Positions 43,031 through 53,052 are shown, counted from the stretch's first letter. The stretch is 64,000 nt of DNA from Burkholderiales bacterium (GCA_020854105.1 JADZGB010000045.1:1-64000), one strand, 5' to 3'. Notes: generated by a model not told the origin, from the sequence alone. Numbers and translations: made by a program.

Positions 43031-44914
43031 ATGTATTTCGTACATCGATACGATCATCGACCGGATCTTTCCCAGGACCCGGATGCGGATCAGATGGGCG
43101 TCCATCCTCCCCATGAGGCTACCGATTCCGATGGTGTCATCTCCTGCCCGGCAAGGCATCGTGCAGAGGGCGTGAAGGGCATTCCGCGCATTCCCGCAGC
43201 GCTCACGGGCCGCCGCCAGGTGAGCGTCGGCGGCGTCATCCTGCTCGCGATCTTTCTCGCCCTATGGTTCGGCGGGCTCGACCACCGCAGGCTGGTCGAA
43301 CCCGACGAGGGGCGCTACGCCGAGGTCGCGCGCGAGATGCTCGCGGCCGGCGACTTCGTCACCCCGCGCCTGAACGGCTTCAAGCACTTCACCAAGCCGC
43401 CGATGCAGTACTGGATGACGGCGCTCGCCTTCCACCTCTTCGGCGTGAACGAATGGGCCGCGCGCCTGTGGCCGGCGCTCGCCGGGATGCTCGCGCTGCT
43501 CGTGGTGATGTTCACCATGCGCAGGCTCTTCGGTGCGGCTGCGGGGATATCATCTGCCGCCGTGCTGGGCAGCAGTCTCTACTTCACGTTCTTCGCGCAG
43601 GTGGGAACCATCGACATGGGTCTCACCCTGTTCGTCACCACCGCGATGTGCGCACTGATGCTCGGCCTGGACGCAACGCCGGACTCGGCCAGGGAGCGCA
43701 ACGCGATGCTCGCCGCCTGGGCCGCGATGGCACTGGCCGTGCTGAGCAAAGGGCTGATCGGCGTGGTCTTCCCCCTGATGGCGGCCGCTCTGTACGCGAT
43801 CAGCCAGAGTCAGTGGAGCATGTGGCGCCGGCTGCACCCGTTCACGGGCGCGTGCGTGCTGTTCGCGCTCGCTGCACCCTGGTTCATCGCCGTGTCGCTG
43901 CGCAACCCGGAGTTCCTGCGGTTCTTCCTCGTCGACGAGCACTTCGCGCGCTACACCAGCAGCATCCACCGGCGCACCCAGCCGATGTGGTTCTTCCTCC
44001 CGCTGATCGTCGTGGGAATGATGCCATGGGCATGGGTCGCGCTGTCCGGCGTGCGCGCGGCATGGCGCGCGCCCTCGCCGGCGGGCACCCCGTTCCGGCC
44101 TGCCCGCTTTCTCCTGATCTGGGCGGCGTCCATCATCGTGTTCTTCACCTTTTCCAGGGCAAAGATGCCGGCGTACGTGCTGCCTGCCATACCTGCGCTG
44201 GGCATGCTCGCCGGCATGTGCATCGCCGATCTGGACGCCCGTGCGACGCGGCGGCGCGTATTGCCGCTGCTGGCGGCGATGGGGGCGGCGATCCTGGTCG
44301 CGGCAGTGCTCCTGCCGCATTCACACGCTGCGCAGCCGTATCGCGTGCTATTCGACCGCTACGCCACATGGCTGTACGGGGCCGGGTTCACGGCACTCCT
44401 CGGCAGCGCGCTCATCGGCGCACTGCGCCCGTCCGGACCGCGCCTGATCGGCGGGATTGCGGTCGCGGGCCTGATTACGATCCAGCTCTGCGTCCTCGGG
44501 TTCGAGTCGCTTTCGCCGCTGCGCTCCAGCCACGCGCTCGCACGGCAGATCGCCGCGCGCACGCAGCCGGACACACGGGTCTTCATGGTCGGCGCGTCGT
44601 ACCTGGCGCTGCCGTTCTATCTGGGCAGGACCGTCGTGCTCGCGCAGGAGACCGGGCAGATGGCGTTCGGAGTGCGGCTGGAACCCGAGCGCGCATTGCT
44701 CGACGCCGGCAGGTTCAGGGCGGCATGGGCCGAAGCCCCCTCGGCGATTGCCGTGATGGACCACCGCACGTACGACGACGCCCGGGCAGCCGGGATGCCC
44801 ATGCAGGTGCTGTGCCGCGACCGGGAACGGGTGCTGACGATCAAGCCGGCCGGCACGGCGCAGGCCGATACCGGGCCGGTACCGGACTGCGTGCTGCAGG
44901 CGGCCGGCGAATGA
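43031..44914 (+). CDS. GT39/ArnT-like membrane glycosyltransferase (start uncertain)
   Basis: LVEPDEGRYAEVAREMLAAGDFVTPRLNGFKHFTKPPMQYWMTALAFHLFG. Confidence 0.88.
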   Translation: MYFVHRYDHRPDLSQDPDADQMGVHPPHEATDSDGVISCPARHRAEGVKGIPRIPAALTGRRQVSVGGVILLAIFLALWFGGLDHRRLVEPDEGRYAEVAREMLAAGDFVTPRLNGFKHFTKPPMQYWMTALAFHLFGVNEWAARLWPALAGMLALLVVMFTMRRLFGAAAGISSAAVLGSSLYFTFFAQVGTIDMGLTLFVTTAMCALMLGLDATPDSARERNAMLAAWAAMALAVLSKGLIGVVFPLMAAALYAISQSQWSMWRRLHPFTGACVLFALAAPWFIAVSLRNPEFLRFFLVDEHFARYTSSIHRRTQPMWFFLPLIVVGMMPWAWVALSGVRAAWRAPSPAGTPFRPARFLLIWAASIIVFFTFSRAKMPAYVLPAIPALGMLAGMCIADLDARATRRRVLPLLAAMGAAILVAAVLLPHSHAAQPYRVLFDRYATWLYGAGFTALLGSALIGALRPSGPRLIGGIAVAGLITIQLCVLGFESLSPLRSSHALARQIAARTQPDTRVFMVGASYLALPFYLGRTVVLAQETGQMAFGVRLEPERALLDAGRFRAAWAEAPSAIAVMDHRTYDDARAAGMPMQVLCRDRERVLTIKPAGTAQADTGPVPDCVLQAAGE

Positions 44915-44926
44915 GCCGGCACGCGG

Positions 44927-46291
44927 TCAGGCCGGCTCGGCCAGCGCTTCCAGAAGCCTGGCGTGCACGCCCCCGAAGCCGCCGTTGCTCATTACCAGGA
45001 CGTGGTCGCCGGCGCGCGCAACCGCCACGATGCTGCGCACCAGCGCATCGAGGTCGTCCGCACAGCTGAGTTTCTCCCCCAGGGGGGCGAGCGCGGCCGC
45101 GGCCGGCCAGTCGATGCCGCCCGTATAGCAGAACACGCCTTGCGCATCGGCGAGGCTGGGCGCGAGCGTATCCTTCATCACGCCCATCTTCATCGTGTTC
45201 GAGCGCGGCTCGAGCACGGCCAGGATGCGGGCCATGCCGACCTTGCTGCGCAGGCCCGCGATGGTGGTCTCGATCGCGGTGGGATGGTGCGCGAAGTCGT
45301 CGTAGACGGTGATGCCACGCGCGCTCCCGCGCACCTCGAGCCGGCGCCTGACGTTGCGGAATCCACCCAGCCCCGCGACCGCCGTCGCGACCGGAACACC
45401 CGCGTGGCGTGCGGCCGCGATCGTGGCCAGCGCGTTGCTGACGTTGTGACGGCCGAGCAGATCCCAGTGCACGGCGCCCAGCGCCTCGCCGCCGAAGCGC
45501 ACCTCGAACGTGTTCGCGTCGAGCTCGCGTGCATTCCACTGGCTGTTCGCGTCGAAGTTCTCCACCGGCGTCCAGCAGCGCGGCTTCCCGTTGCTGGGCG
45601 CGAGGACGCGCGCGAGCGCTTCGTCGCGGCCGTTGGCTACGATCAGTCCGGCGCGCGGTACGATACGCACGAGATTATGGAACTGCGTTTCGATCGCCTT
45701 CAGGTCGTCGAAGATGTCGGCATGGTCGAATTCCAGGTTGTTCAGGATCGCCGTGCGCGGCCGGTAGTGCACGAACTTCGAGCGCTTGTCGAAGAACGCC
45801 GTGTCGTACTCGTCGGCCTCGATCGCGAAGAACGCGCCGTCGGTCAGCCGCGCCGAGGCGTCGAAGTTCATCGGGACCCCGCCGATGAGGAAGCCCGGAT
45901 TCAGCCCCGCATGCTCGAGCACCCAGGCCAGCATGGAGGCGGTCGTGGTCTTGCCGTGCGTCCCCGCGACGGCGAGCACCCACTTGTCGCGCAGCACATT
46001 CTCGTACAGCCACTGCGGGCCCGAGATGTAGCGAAGGCCCTGGTCCAGGATCGCCTCCATCAGCGGATTGCCGCGCGAGACCACGTTGCCGACGACGAAC
46101 AGATCGGGGGCGAGCGCGGTCTGCGAGGGATCCCAGCCCTCGATCAGGTCGATGCCCCGCGATTGCAGCTGCGTGCTCATCGGCGGGTAGACGTTGGCGT
46201 CGCATCCGGTCACCCTGTGACCCGCCTGGCGGGCGATGACGGCAATGCCGCCCATGAAGGTGCCGCAGATGCCGAGAATATGGATGTGCAT
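44927..46291 (-). CDS. mpl: UDP-N-acetylmuramate:L-Ala-gamma-D-Glu-meso-DAP ligase
   Basis: MHIHILGICGTFMGGIAVIARQAGHRVTGCDANVYPPMSTQL, VAGTHGKTTTASMLA. Confidence 0.95.
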   Translation of the reverse strand: MHIHILGICGTFMGGIAVIARQAGHRVTGCDANVYPPMSTQLQSRGIDLIEGWDPSQTALAPDLFVVGNVVSRGNPLMEAILDQGLRYISGPQWLYENVLRDKWVLAVAGTHGKTTTASMLAWVLEHAGLNPGFLIGGVPMNFDASARLTDGAFFAIEADEYDTAFFDKRSKFVHYRPRTAILNNLEFDHADIFDDLKAIETQFHNLVRIVPRAGLIVANGRDEALARVLAPSNGKPRCWTPVENFDANSQWNARELDANTFEVRFGGEALGAVHWDLLGRHNVSNALATIAAARHAGVPVATAVAGLGGFRNVRRRLEVRGSARGITVYDDFAHHPTAIETTIAGLRSKVGMARILAVLEPRSNTMKMGVMKDTLAPSLADAQGVFCYTGGIDWPAAAALAPLGEKLSCADDLDALVRSIVAVARAGDHVLVMSNGGFGGVHARLLEALAEPA

Positions 46292-46420
46292 GAGTGGTGT
46301 TCGCTACGAGGCGGAATAGGTTCTTGCGGATAACGGCGCCTCCTGCGGATTACGGCGCAGGGTGCGGAAAGTGTATCGCCGGCGTCGCAGCCGGCCGGCC
46401 GCGACCCGCACGGGGTCGCG

Positions 46421-47332
46421 TCAAGGGGCAGGCCCGAATTGCAGGAGCGCGGCCTGCGCCACCGGCTCGCCCCACTCCTGCACGAAGTGGCCGGCCCGTG
46501 CGATCTCCAGGACGCTGTCGCAGCCGCGGATGTCCGAACGCAGTGCGTGCATGACGGGCGCACCCAGCACCGGATCCTGCATGCCGATCGCCATCATGCT
46601 CTCGCCGCTCCAGCGTGTGCGCCACCATTGACGGGCGGCGCGCGCGATAGACGCGCCGGCTGCGTCCGGGCGGTCCGGGACGAGCTGCGGAAAGCGGCGC
46701 ACGCCGCCCTTGTAGCGGACGTCGGGAAAGGGCGCGTCGTAGGCCGCGCATTCCTCGCTCGTCAGATGCGGGCAGGCGCGGCCGAGCAGCTTGCCGGGCG
46801 AAAGATCCGGGTTGCGCGCAACCCAGTCGCGCCACGCGAGGAATCCCGGGGGAAGCGGCGCATCGCCGGTCCCCAGCATCGTGTTCATCGCCAGCAGCCG
46901 GGTGAAGCGGTCCGGCAGGTCGAGCGGAAGCGTGAGCCCGAGCAGTCCGCCCCAGTCCTGGCACACCAGCGCGATGCCGCGCAGGTCGAGGCGCTCGACG
47001 AAGGCGAGGAGCGCATCGCGATGGAAGTCGAAGGTGTAGCGGGCATCGTCACGAGGCTTGTCCGACCGACCGAAGCCGAACAGATCCGGTGCCACCGCCC
47101 GGCAACCGGCATGCACGAACGCCGGGATCATGCGCCGGAAGAGGTAGCTCCAGGTGGGCTCGCCGTGCAGGCACAGGAAAGTGACTGGCGCATCGCGCCG
47201 CCCCTCGTCCACGTAGTGCATGCGCATGCCCTCGAAGCCGCGCAGGTCCTCGACGTAGCAGGGGAGGAAGGGAAAGCCGGGCAGGTCGCGGAAGCGCTCG
47301 TCGGCTGTTCTGAGAATCTCGGACCGGAGCAT
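46421..47332 (-). CDS. Haloalkane dehalogenase-like (HLD-I/DhlA-type) alpha/beta hydrolase
   Basis: FLCLHGEPTWSYLFRRMIP, nucleophile CQDWGG, AAYDAPFPD, AGHFVQEWGE. Confidence 0.85.
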   Translation of the reverse strand: MLRSEILRTADERFRDLPGFPFLPCYVEDLRGFEGMRMHYVDEGRRDAPVTFLCLHGEPTWSYLFRRMIPAFVHAGCRAVAPDLFGFGRSDKPRDDARYTFDFHRDALLAFVERLDLRGIALVCQDWGGLLGLTLPLDLPDRFTRLLAMNTMLGTGDAPLPPGFLAWRDWVARNPDLSPGKLLGRACPHLTSEECAAYDAPFPDVRYKGGVRRFPQLVPDRPDAAGASIARAARQWWRTRWSGESMMAIGMQDPVLGAPVMHALRSDIRGCDSVLEIARAGHFVQEWGEPVAQAALLQFGPAP

Positions 47333-47341
47333 CGACCGATT

Positions 47342-48496
47342 CTACAAGAGGCGGGACAGGTTTCCACGCGAGAACCCCGGCGGCGGCGACACGTCGCGGC
47401 CGAGCGCGATCACCTTGAACAGCTCGCCCATCTCCGCTGGGCTGAGCAGCTTTTGCGCGGGGGCCACCTGGCGCAGGTATTCGACAGTTCCCGGCTGTGC
47501 GCGTGCCAGCAGGTCGGTGATGCCGAGGTCGATGAGATACGCCGCCTGCGTGGTGTACCCGAGCAGCTGCATGCCGCGGGCGATGCCGACCTCGGCCACC
47601 GCGGTGAAGTCCACGTGCGCGGTGATGTCCTGCAGCCCGGGAAGGAAGAACACGTCGTCGTGCGCACGGTGGCGGTAATGGCACATGAGCGTGCCGTGCA
47701 CCCGCTGCGGGTGGTAATACTCGGCGCGGCCGAAGCCGTAGTCGATGAACAGCAGCGCACCGCGCCCAAGCCGCCGGGCCAGCGCGTCGACCAGCGCGCT
47801 GGCGCGCAGGTTGATCTCGCTCACGTAGGGCGCGGAAACGGGCAGCGCCTGCGCATGCGTGCGCAGCGGCCCCTGCAGCACCGGCCTGTCCTCGAATGCG
47901 AAGCCGCCGTCCCGGACGATCACGCCACGCTGGCGCACGCCCTCTGCATCCCAGACCACCAGATGGACGGGGAGCGCGTCCAGCACCTCGTTGCCCAGCA
48001 CCACGCCGTCGATGCGATCGGGAAGCGACTCGAGCCAGTGAACGCGGCTGGCCAGCTCGCCCGGCAGTGCGGCGATGCGTGCCGCCTGGCGCTGCCGCAG
48101 TTCCGGGCTCAGTTCCAGGATGCCGTAGCGTCTGGGCAGCGCGCCTGCTTCGTCGAGCGCGCGCAGCAGGCCGCAGGCGAGTGCGCCCGAGCCGGCACCC
48201 AGTTCGAGCAGATCGCCGCCGCGTCCTTCGTCGAGCAACGGGGCAATCCCCCGCGCCAGCGTCCGGGCGAAGAGCGGCGTCAGTTCGGGAGCGGTGACGA
48301 AGTCGCCCGTCCCGCCCAGCTTCGTGGATCCGGCGACGTAATAGCCCAGCCCGGGTGCGTACAGGGCGAGGTCCATGTACTGCGCGAAGTCGATCCAGCC
48401 GCCGCTGCGTTCGATCCGCGCCCTTATGAGCGCGGCCAGGGCAAGGCTGTGTTCGGCGGCTTCCGCCGAGGGACGGGGCAGGGCATCGGCGCTCAT
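47342..48496 (-). CDS. MidA/NDUFAF7-family SAM-dependent methyltransferase
   Basis: GWIDFAQYMDLALYAPGLGYYVAG..GDFVTAPELTPLFAR, LELGAGSGALA, LFIDYGFGRAEYYHPQR. Confidence 0.92.
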   Translation of the reverse strand: MSADALPRPSAEAAEHSLALAALIRARIERSGGWIDFAQYMDLALYAPGLGYYVAGSTKLGGTGDFVTAPELTPLFARTLARGIAPLLDEGRGGDLLELGAGSGALACGLLRALDEAGALPRRYGILELSPELRQRQAARIAALPGELASRVHWLESLPDRIDGVVLGNEVLDALPVHLVVWDAEGVRQRGVIVRDGGFAFEDRPVLQGPLRTHAQALPVSAPYVSEINLRASALVDALARRLGRGALLFIDYGFGRAEYYHPQRVHGTLMCHYRHRAHDDVFFLPGLQDITAHVDFTAVAEVGIARGMQLLGYTTQAAYLIDLGITDLLARAQPGTVEYLRQVAPAQKLLSPAEMGELFKVIALGRDVSPPPGFSRGNLSRLL

Positions 48497-48539
48497 CTAG
48501 AATACGAGTTTACCCTCCAGCGCCGCGCAGGCCGCTCGT

Positions 48540-49280
48540 ATGTCGAACAAGGTTGCCCTGGTCACCGGCGGTGCCCGCCGCGTCGGCGCGGCCATCTCGC
48601 GCCGTCTGCACGAACGCGGCATGAACCTGATGGTGCACTATCGCAGGTCGGCTGCGGAGGCGCAGGCACTGCAGGCAGAGCTCAACGCGGTGCGCGCCGA
48701 CTCGGTGGCGCTGGTACAGGCCGATCTGCTCAACAGGGCGGCGCTTCCGGCCATGGTCGGACAGACGCTGAAGCGCTTCGACCGCCTGGACGTGCTGGTC
48801 AACAACGCCTCGAGTTTCTTCCCCACCCCGCTGGGCCGCATCAGCGAGCGGGAGTGGGAGGACCTGATCGGCACCAACCTGAAGACTCCGCTGTTCCTGT
48901 CGCAGGCGGCCACGCCGCACCTGAAGCGCACGCAGGGCTGTATCGTGAACATCGTCGACATCCATGCCGACCGGCCAATGCTCAACCACGTCGTGTACAG
49001 CATCGCCAAGGGCGGGCTGCTGGCCCTGACGCGTTCGCTCGCATCGGAACTGGGGCCAGACGTGCGTGTCAATGGCGTCTCGCCCGGCATCATCATGTGG
49101 CCCGAGGACGGGCAGTGGGCCGACGAGGTCGGGCGCCAACGGCTGATACAGACCACTCTGCTCAAGCGCATCGGCGACCCGGACGACATCGCCACCACCG
49201 TGCGTTTCCTGGTGTTCGACGCGCCCTACGTGACCGGGCAGATCATCGCCGTGGACGGCGGCCGCAGCATCCACCTGTAA
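48540..49280 (+). CDS. Pteridine reductase-like SDR
   Basis: [42 protein letters not shown]. Confidence 0.88.
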   Translation: MSNKVALVTGGARRVGAAISRRLHERGMNLMVHYRRSAAEAQALQAELNAVRADSVALVQADLLNRAALPAMVGQTLKRFDRLDVLVNNASSFFPTPLGRISEREWEDLIGTNLKTPLFLSQAATPHLKRTQGCIVNIVDIHADRPMLNHVVYSIAKGGLLALTRSLASELGPDVRVNGVSPGIIMWPEDGQWADEVGRQRLIQTTLLKRIGDPDDIATTVRFLVFDAPYVTGQIIAVDGGRSIHL

Positions 49281-49287
49281 AAATCCA

Positions 49288-50214
49288 ATGGACCCGCAAC
49301 GCCAAACCTACGAAGCCAACAAGCTGCACAAGCGCCTGCGCCGCCTGGTCGGGCAGGCCATCTCGGATTACGAAATGATCCGGCCGGGAGACCGGGTGAT
49401 GGTGTGCGTGTCCGGCGGCAAGGACAGCTATGCCCTGCTCGACATCCTGCTGAGTCTGAAGGCGCATGCGCCGGTCGACTTCGAGGTGATCGCCTTCAAT
49501 CTGGACCAGCGCCATCCCGGCTTTCCGGCGCACGTGCTGCCCGGCTGGTTCGAGGCGCGCGGCGTGCCCTTTCGCATCGAGACCCAGGACACCTACAGCG
49601 TGGTCAGGCGCGTGGTGCCCGAGGGCAAGACCATGTGCGGCCTGTGTTCGCGCATGCGCCGCGGCGTCATCTACCGCGTCGCGAAGGAGCTGGGCGCCAC
49701 CCGCATCGCGCTCGGCCACCACCGCGACGACATCCTCGAGACCTTCTTCCTCAACCTGTTCTTCGCCGCCCGCGTCAAGGCGATGCCGCCCAAGCTGGTG
49801 AGCGACGACGGCAACCACGTGGTGATCCGCCCGCTCGCCTACGTGCCCGAACGCGAGCTGGAGCGCTACGCGCAGGTGCGCGAGTTCCCGATCGTTCCCT
49901 GCAACCTGTGCGGGTCGCAGGACAACCTCCAGCGCCAGCAGGTCAAGGCCATGCTGCGCGACTGGGAGAAGCGCTTTCCCGGCCGCGTCGAGAGCATGTT
50001 TCGCGGCCTGCAGCACGTGGTGCCCTCGCACCTGGCCGACACCCGCCTGTTCGATTTCGCGGGACTTGCACCCGGGCGAATTCCCGAAGCAGGGGGAGAT
50101 CTCGCGCTCGACCGCGAGCCGCTGCCGCCGTTTCCCCTTCCTGCGGTTGCGCACGACGATGAGGAGCGCGCCGAGACCGAAAATGTGACATCCTTCTTGT
50201 CAAGATCAATTTGA
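49288..50214 (+). CDS. ttcA: tRNA 2-thiocytidine biosynthesis protein TtcA
   Basis: [18 protein letters not shown]-loop, [28 protein letters not shown]. Confidence 0.95.
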   Translation: MDPQRQTYEANKLHKRLRRLVGQAISDYEMIRPGDRVMVCVSGGKDSYALLDILLSLKAHAPVDFEVIAFNLDQRHPGFPAHVLPGWFEARGVPFRIETQDTYSVVRRVVPEGKTMCGLCSRMRRGVIYRVAKELGATRIALGHHRDDILETFFLNLFFAARVKAMPPKLVSDDGNHVVIRPLAYVPERELERYAQVREFPIVPCNLCGSQDNLQRQQVKAMLRDWEKRFPGRVESMFRGLQHVVPSHLADTRLFDFAGLAPGRIPEAGGDLALDREPLPPFPLPAVAHDDEERAETENVTSFLSRSI

Positions 50215-50264
50215 CAAGCGGAAATCCGGTGACGCATACTGGCCCGGTCGCCAGTCACCGGATT
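50196..50264 (+). promoter_or_regulatory. Promoter/operator region with nested perfect inverted repeats
   Basis: CTTGTCAA-N7-TTGACAAG (50196-50218) embeds a consensus -35 TTGACA; CATACT sits 18 bp downstream. AATCCGGTGAC/GTCACCGGATT (50223-50233/50254-50264) and ACTGGC-N6-GCCAGT (50238-50255) follow. Confidence 0.6.
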
Positions 50265-50272
50265 GCCTTTCC

Positions 50273-51793
50273 ATGAATTGCGCTGAACGCCTCGTTGCCA
50301 TCTTCGGCAGCCAGGCCGAAGTCGCCCGCCACTTCCGCATCGACCGCGCCCTGGTCAGCAACTGGGTGAAATCCGGTTATGTGCCGTCGCGATGGGCCAT
50401 GGAAGTCGAGCACGCCACCGACGGCCGGATCCTCGCGACCGAAGTCCTGAACGAAGCCAATGCGCGCAAGCCCATCCGGCTCAAGTCGCGCGGCGAAGAA
50501 GACAGTCTTTTTGGCCCATCTCTGGCAGGGAGTGACACCATGAACCAATTCGCCCCGGCGAAACGCATCCAGTCGTTCCATCCCCCGCAGCGCACCCTGA
50601 TGGGCCCCGGCCCGTCCGAGATCAATCCGCGCGTCATGGCCGCGATGAGCCTGCCGGCGATCGGCTATCTGGACCCGATCTTCGTCGAGATGATGGAAGA
50701 GTTGAAAGGCCTGCTGCGCTACACCTACCAGACCAGGAACCCGCTCACCTTCCCCGTCTCCGGCCCGGGATCGGTCGGGATGGAGTACTGCTTCGTCAAC
50801 ATGGTCGCTCCCGGGGACAAGGTCATCGTGTGCCGCAACGGCGTGTTCGGCGGACGCATGATCGAGAACGTCGAGCGCTGCGGAGGCGTCCCCGTCGTGG
50901 TGGAGGACACCTGGGGCGAACCGGTCGATCCGCAGAAGCTCGAGGATGCACTCGAGGCCCATCCGGATGCGCGCGTGGTCGCCTTCGTGCACGCCGAGAC
51001 CTCGACCGGCGTGCAGTCGGACGCGAAGACGCTGGTCGAGATCGCGCACCGGCATGACACGCTGACCATCGTCGACGCCGTCACCTCGCTGGCCGGCACG
51101 CCGGTGCTGGTCGACGAGTGGAAGATCGACGCCATCTATTCCGGCAGCCAGAAGTGCCTGTCGTGCACGCCCGGCCTGTCGCCGGTGTCGTTCAGCGAGC
51201 GCGTGGTCGACTACGTGAAGAGCCGCAAGGACAAGATCCACAGCTGGTTCATGGACATGAACCTGCTGCTCGGGTACTGGGGTGCGACCACGCGCACCTA
51301 CCATCACACCGCGCCGACCAACAGCCTGTATGCGCTGCACGAAGCCCTGCTGATCCTCAAGGAGGAAGGCATCGAGAACTCCTGGGCGCGCCATCAGCGC
51401 CATCGCCTCGCGCTGAAGGCCGGCCTGGAAGCGATGGGGCTGAAGTACCTGGTGAAGGAAGGGGCGCAACTGCCGCAGATGAACGCCGTGCACATCCCCG
51501 AGGCAATCCGGGAGCGCGAGGCGGAAGTGCGCAAGACGCTGCTCACCGAGTTCAACCTCGAGATCGGCGCCGGCCTCGGACCTCTCGCCGGCAAAATCTG
51601 GCGAATCGGCATCATGGGCTACAGCTGCAAGCCCGAGAACGTCATGGTCTGTCTGTCGGCGCTCGGCTCGGTGCTGTCCGACATGGGTCTGCCCATTCAC
51701 GTCGGCGAGGCGGAAGCCGCCGCACACGGTGCGTACGCCCAGCTCCATGCCAAGGCGGCGCAGCAGAAGAAGCGGGTGCAGGCAGCCGCCTGA
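50273..51793 (+). CDS. Class V aminotransferase (alanine/serine-glyoxylate type) in frame with an N-terminal Cro/YdaS-like HTH
   Basis: Codons 1-89: MNCAERLVAIFGSQAEVARHFRIDRALVSNWVKSGYVPSRWAMEVEHATDGRI. Aminotransferase from the internal ATG at 50540 (TLMGPGPSEINPRVM..., SGSQKCLSCTPGLSPVSFS). Confidence 0.82.
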   Translation: MNCAERLVAIFGSQAEVARHFRIDRALVSNWVKSGYVPSRWAMEVEHATDGRILATEVLNEANARKPIRLKSRGEEDSLFGPSLAGSDTMNQFAPAKRIQSFHPPQRTLMGPGPSEINPRVMAAMSLPAIGYLDPIFVEMMEELKGLLRYTYQTRNPLTFPVSGPGSVGMEYCFVNMVAPGDKVIVCRNGVFGGRMIENVERCGGVPVVVEDTWGEPVDPQKLEDALEAHPDARVVAFVHAETSTGVQSDAKTLVEIAHRHDTLTIVDAVTSLAGTPVLVDEWKIDAIYSGSQKCLSCTPGLSPVSFSERVVDYVKSRKDKIHSWFMDMNLLLGYWGATTRTYHHTAPTNSLYALHEALLILKEEGIENSWARHQRHRLALKAGLEAMGLKYLVKEGAQLPQMNAVHIPEAIREREAEVRKTLLTEFNLEIGAGLGPLAGKIWRIGIMGYSCKPENVMVCLSALGSVLSDMGLPIHVGEAEAAAHGAYAQLHAKAAQQKKRVQAAA

Positions 51794-51806
51794 GCCGGAA
51801 CGCCTG

Positions 51807-51867
51807 GTCCCGGGACACTGCGTGCCGGGACACTTCCTGCGGGGACCCTTCGCCCCAGGACACTTCA
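51807..51867. repeat. Degenerate tandem array, ~15-bp unit x 4 (core CCGGGACACTTC)
   Basis: ggtcccgggacactg / cgtgccgggacacttc / ctgcggggacccttc / gccccaggacacttc after the aminotransferase stop. Confidence 0.75.
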
Positions 51868-51907
51868 ATCGGGCCCGACGAGCTGCCGCAGGCGGCTCGT
51901 TCGCCTT

Positions 51908-52927
51908 TCAGCCCGCGGCAGCGTCCGGCCGGTCCGGGCACGGGGTCCAGTAACGCTCCCAATAGCTCCGATCGGAGCCGATCCCGGCGGAATAGGCGCG
52001 AAGCATTTCACTGCATTCCCTGGCACTGCCGAAGAACTGCGGGAACTGCGTACGGTACAGCGCGCACGCGTGCACTTTGCTGTCCAGCGCGGCCGTTACG
52101 TCCTCCACGACCGGCTCGAGCGCGAGCGGGCCGCCGACTCGCCCCGTGCCGCTGCGCAGCAGCCGGTGGAACCAGGCATCCAGGAACGGACGCACGAACG
52201 GTCGCAGCCAGGGCCGGAACCTGCTTCGAATGACCTCTGTCGCAGCGTAGTGGCGCCCGGCCCGGCGCGCATGTCGAAAGCTCGAGCCTCCTGTGCGCAC
52301 CGGCCTGCGCGGATCCAGCTCGGCCAGCCGATATTCCTGCAGATGCGGAAGCAGCATGTAGGGTGCATCCTCGTAGAAGCGCAGGCGCCCGGGGTCGATC
52401 AGCGAACGCGCGGCGAGGTGAGTCAGAAGATGATCGACATGCCAGCCGATGCCCAGCGGCGCGTAGACCACGTCGCAGGAAACATCGCGCAAGGCGGCCG
52501 CAATGGCGGAGCGGATGCGCTCGAGCTCCTGCGCATAGGAGCGCGGATCGGCCATGAAGAGTCCGGACAACGACTTGTACGCGTCCTTTCGGAACCACGC
52601 ATCGCATTCGCCCACGAAGCGCACGCAGAAACCCAGATAGCCGCTGACGGCGTGCTCTTCCTCGATGCGCGTGTCGTCCGTGCCGGCCGAGGTCCGGAAA
52701 TCCACGCCGGCTCTCGAGAACACGTTGATGACGAGCGGTCGGCAGCCCTGCTCCGCGAGCCGGGAGATGAGCCCGCCGCAGGAGAAGACCGCATCATCCA
52801 GATGCGGTGACAGGAACACCGCCGCCTGGTGTGCAGTGCGCACCGGAGCGGGAGCCGGCGTCATGGCCGATGCCATGCGCGCATTCCAGTGGAGGCGGAC
52901 GAGCGCACGGCGCAGCCCGGATACCAA
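51908..52927 (-). CDS. PIG-L/LmbE-family deacetylase
   Basis: VFLSPHLDDAVFSCGGLISRL; IGWHVDHLLTH. Confidence 0.9.
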   Translation of the reverse strand: MVSGLRRALVRLHWNARMASAMTPAPAPVRTAHQAAVFLSPHLDDAVFSCGGLISRLAEQGCRPLVINVFSRAGVDFRTSAGTDDTRIEEEHAVSGYLGFCVRFVGECDAWFRKDAYKSLSGLFMADPRSYAQELERIRSAIAAALRDVSCDVVYAPLGIGWHVDHLLTHLAARSLIDPGRLRFYEDAPYMLLPHLQEYRLAELDPRRPVRTGGSSFRHARRAGRHYAATEVIRSRFRPWLRPFVRPFLDAWFHRLLRSGTGRVGGPLALEPVVEDVTAALDSKVHACALYRTQFPQFFGSARECSEMLRAYSAGIGSDRSYWERYWTPCPDRPDAAAG

Positions 52928-53052
52928 ACCATGTGTAACCTATGCACTTTCCCCGAGCGTGTGCCGATGTAGCGGGATGGGTGTGGCACACTCCCGGACA
53001 TGCCCAGGGCGCGGAGCCAATCCATCCTACGGGATGCCTGAGGAATCCTCCA

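Noticed and set aside
46439-49378. 979-aa plus-strand ORF, the longest in the track
   Set aside because: Shadow ORF antisense to the dehalogenase-like and midA genes and out of frame with the pteridine reductase; Arg/Gly/His-rich translation with no recognisable family.
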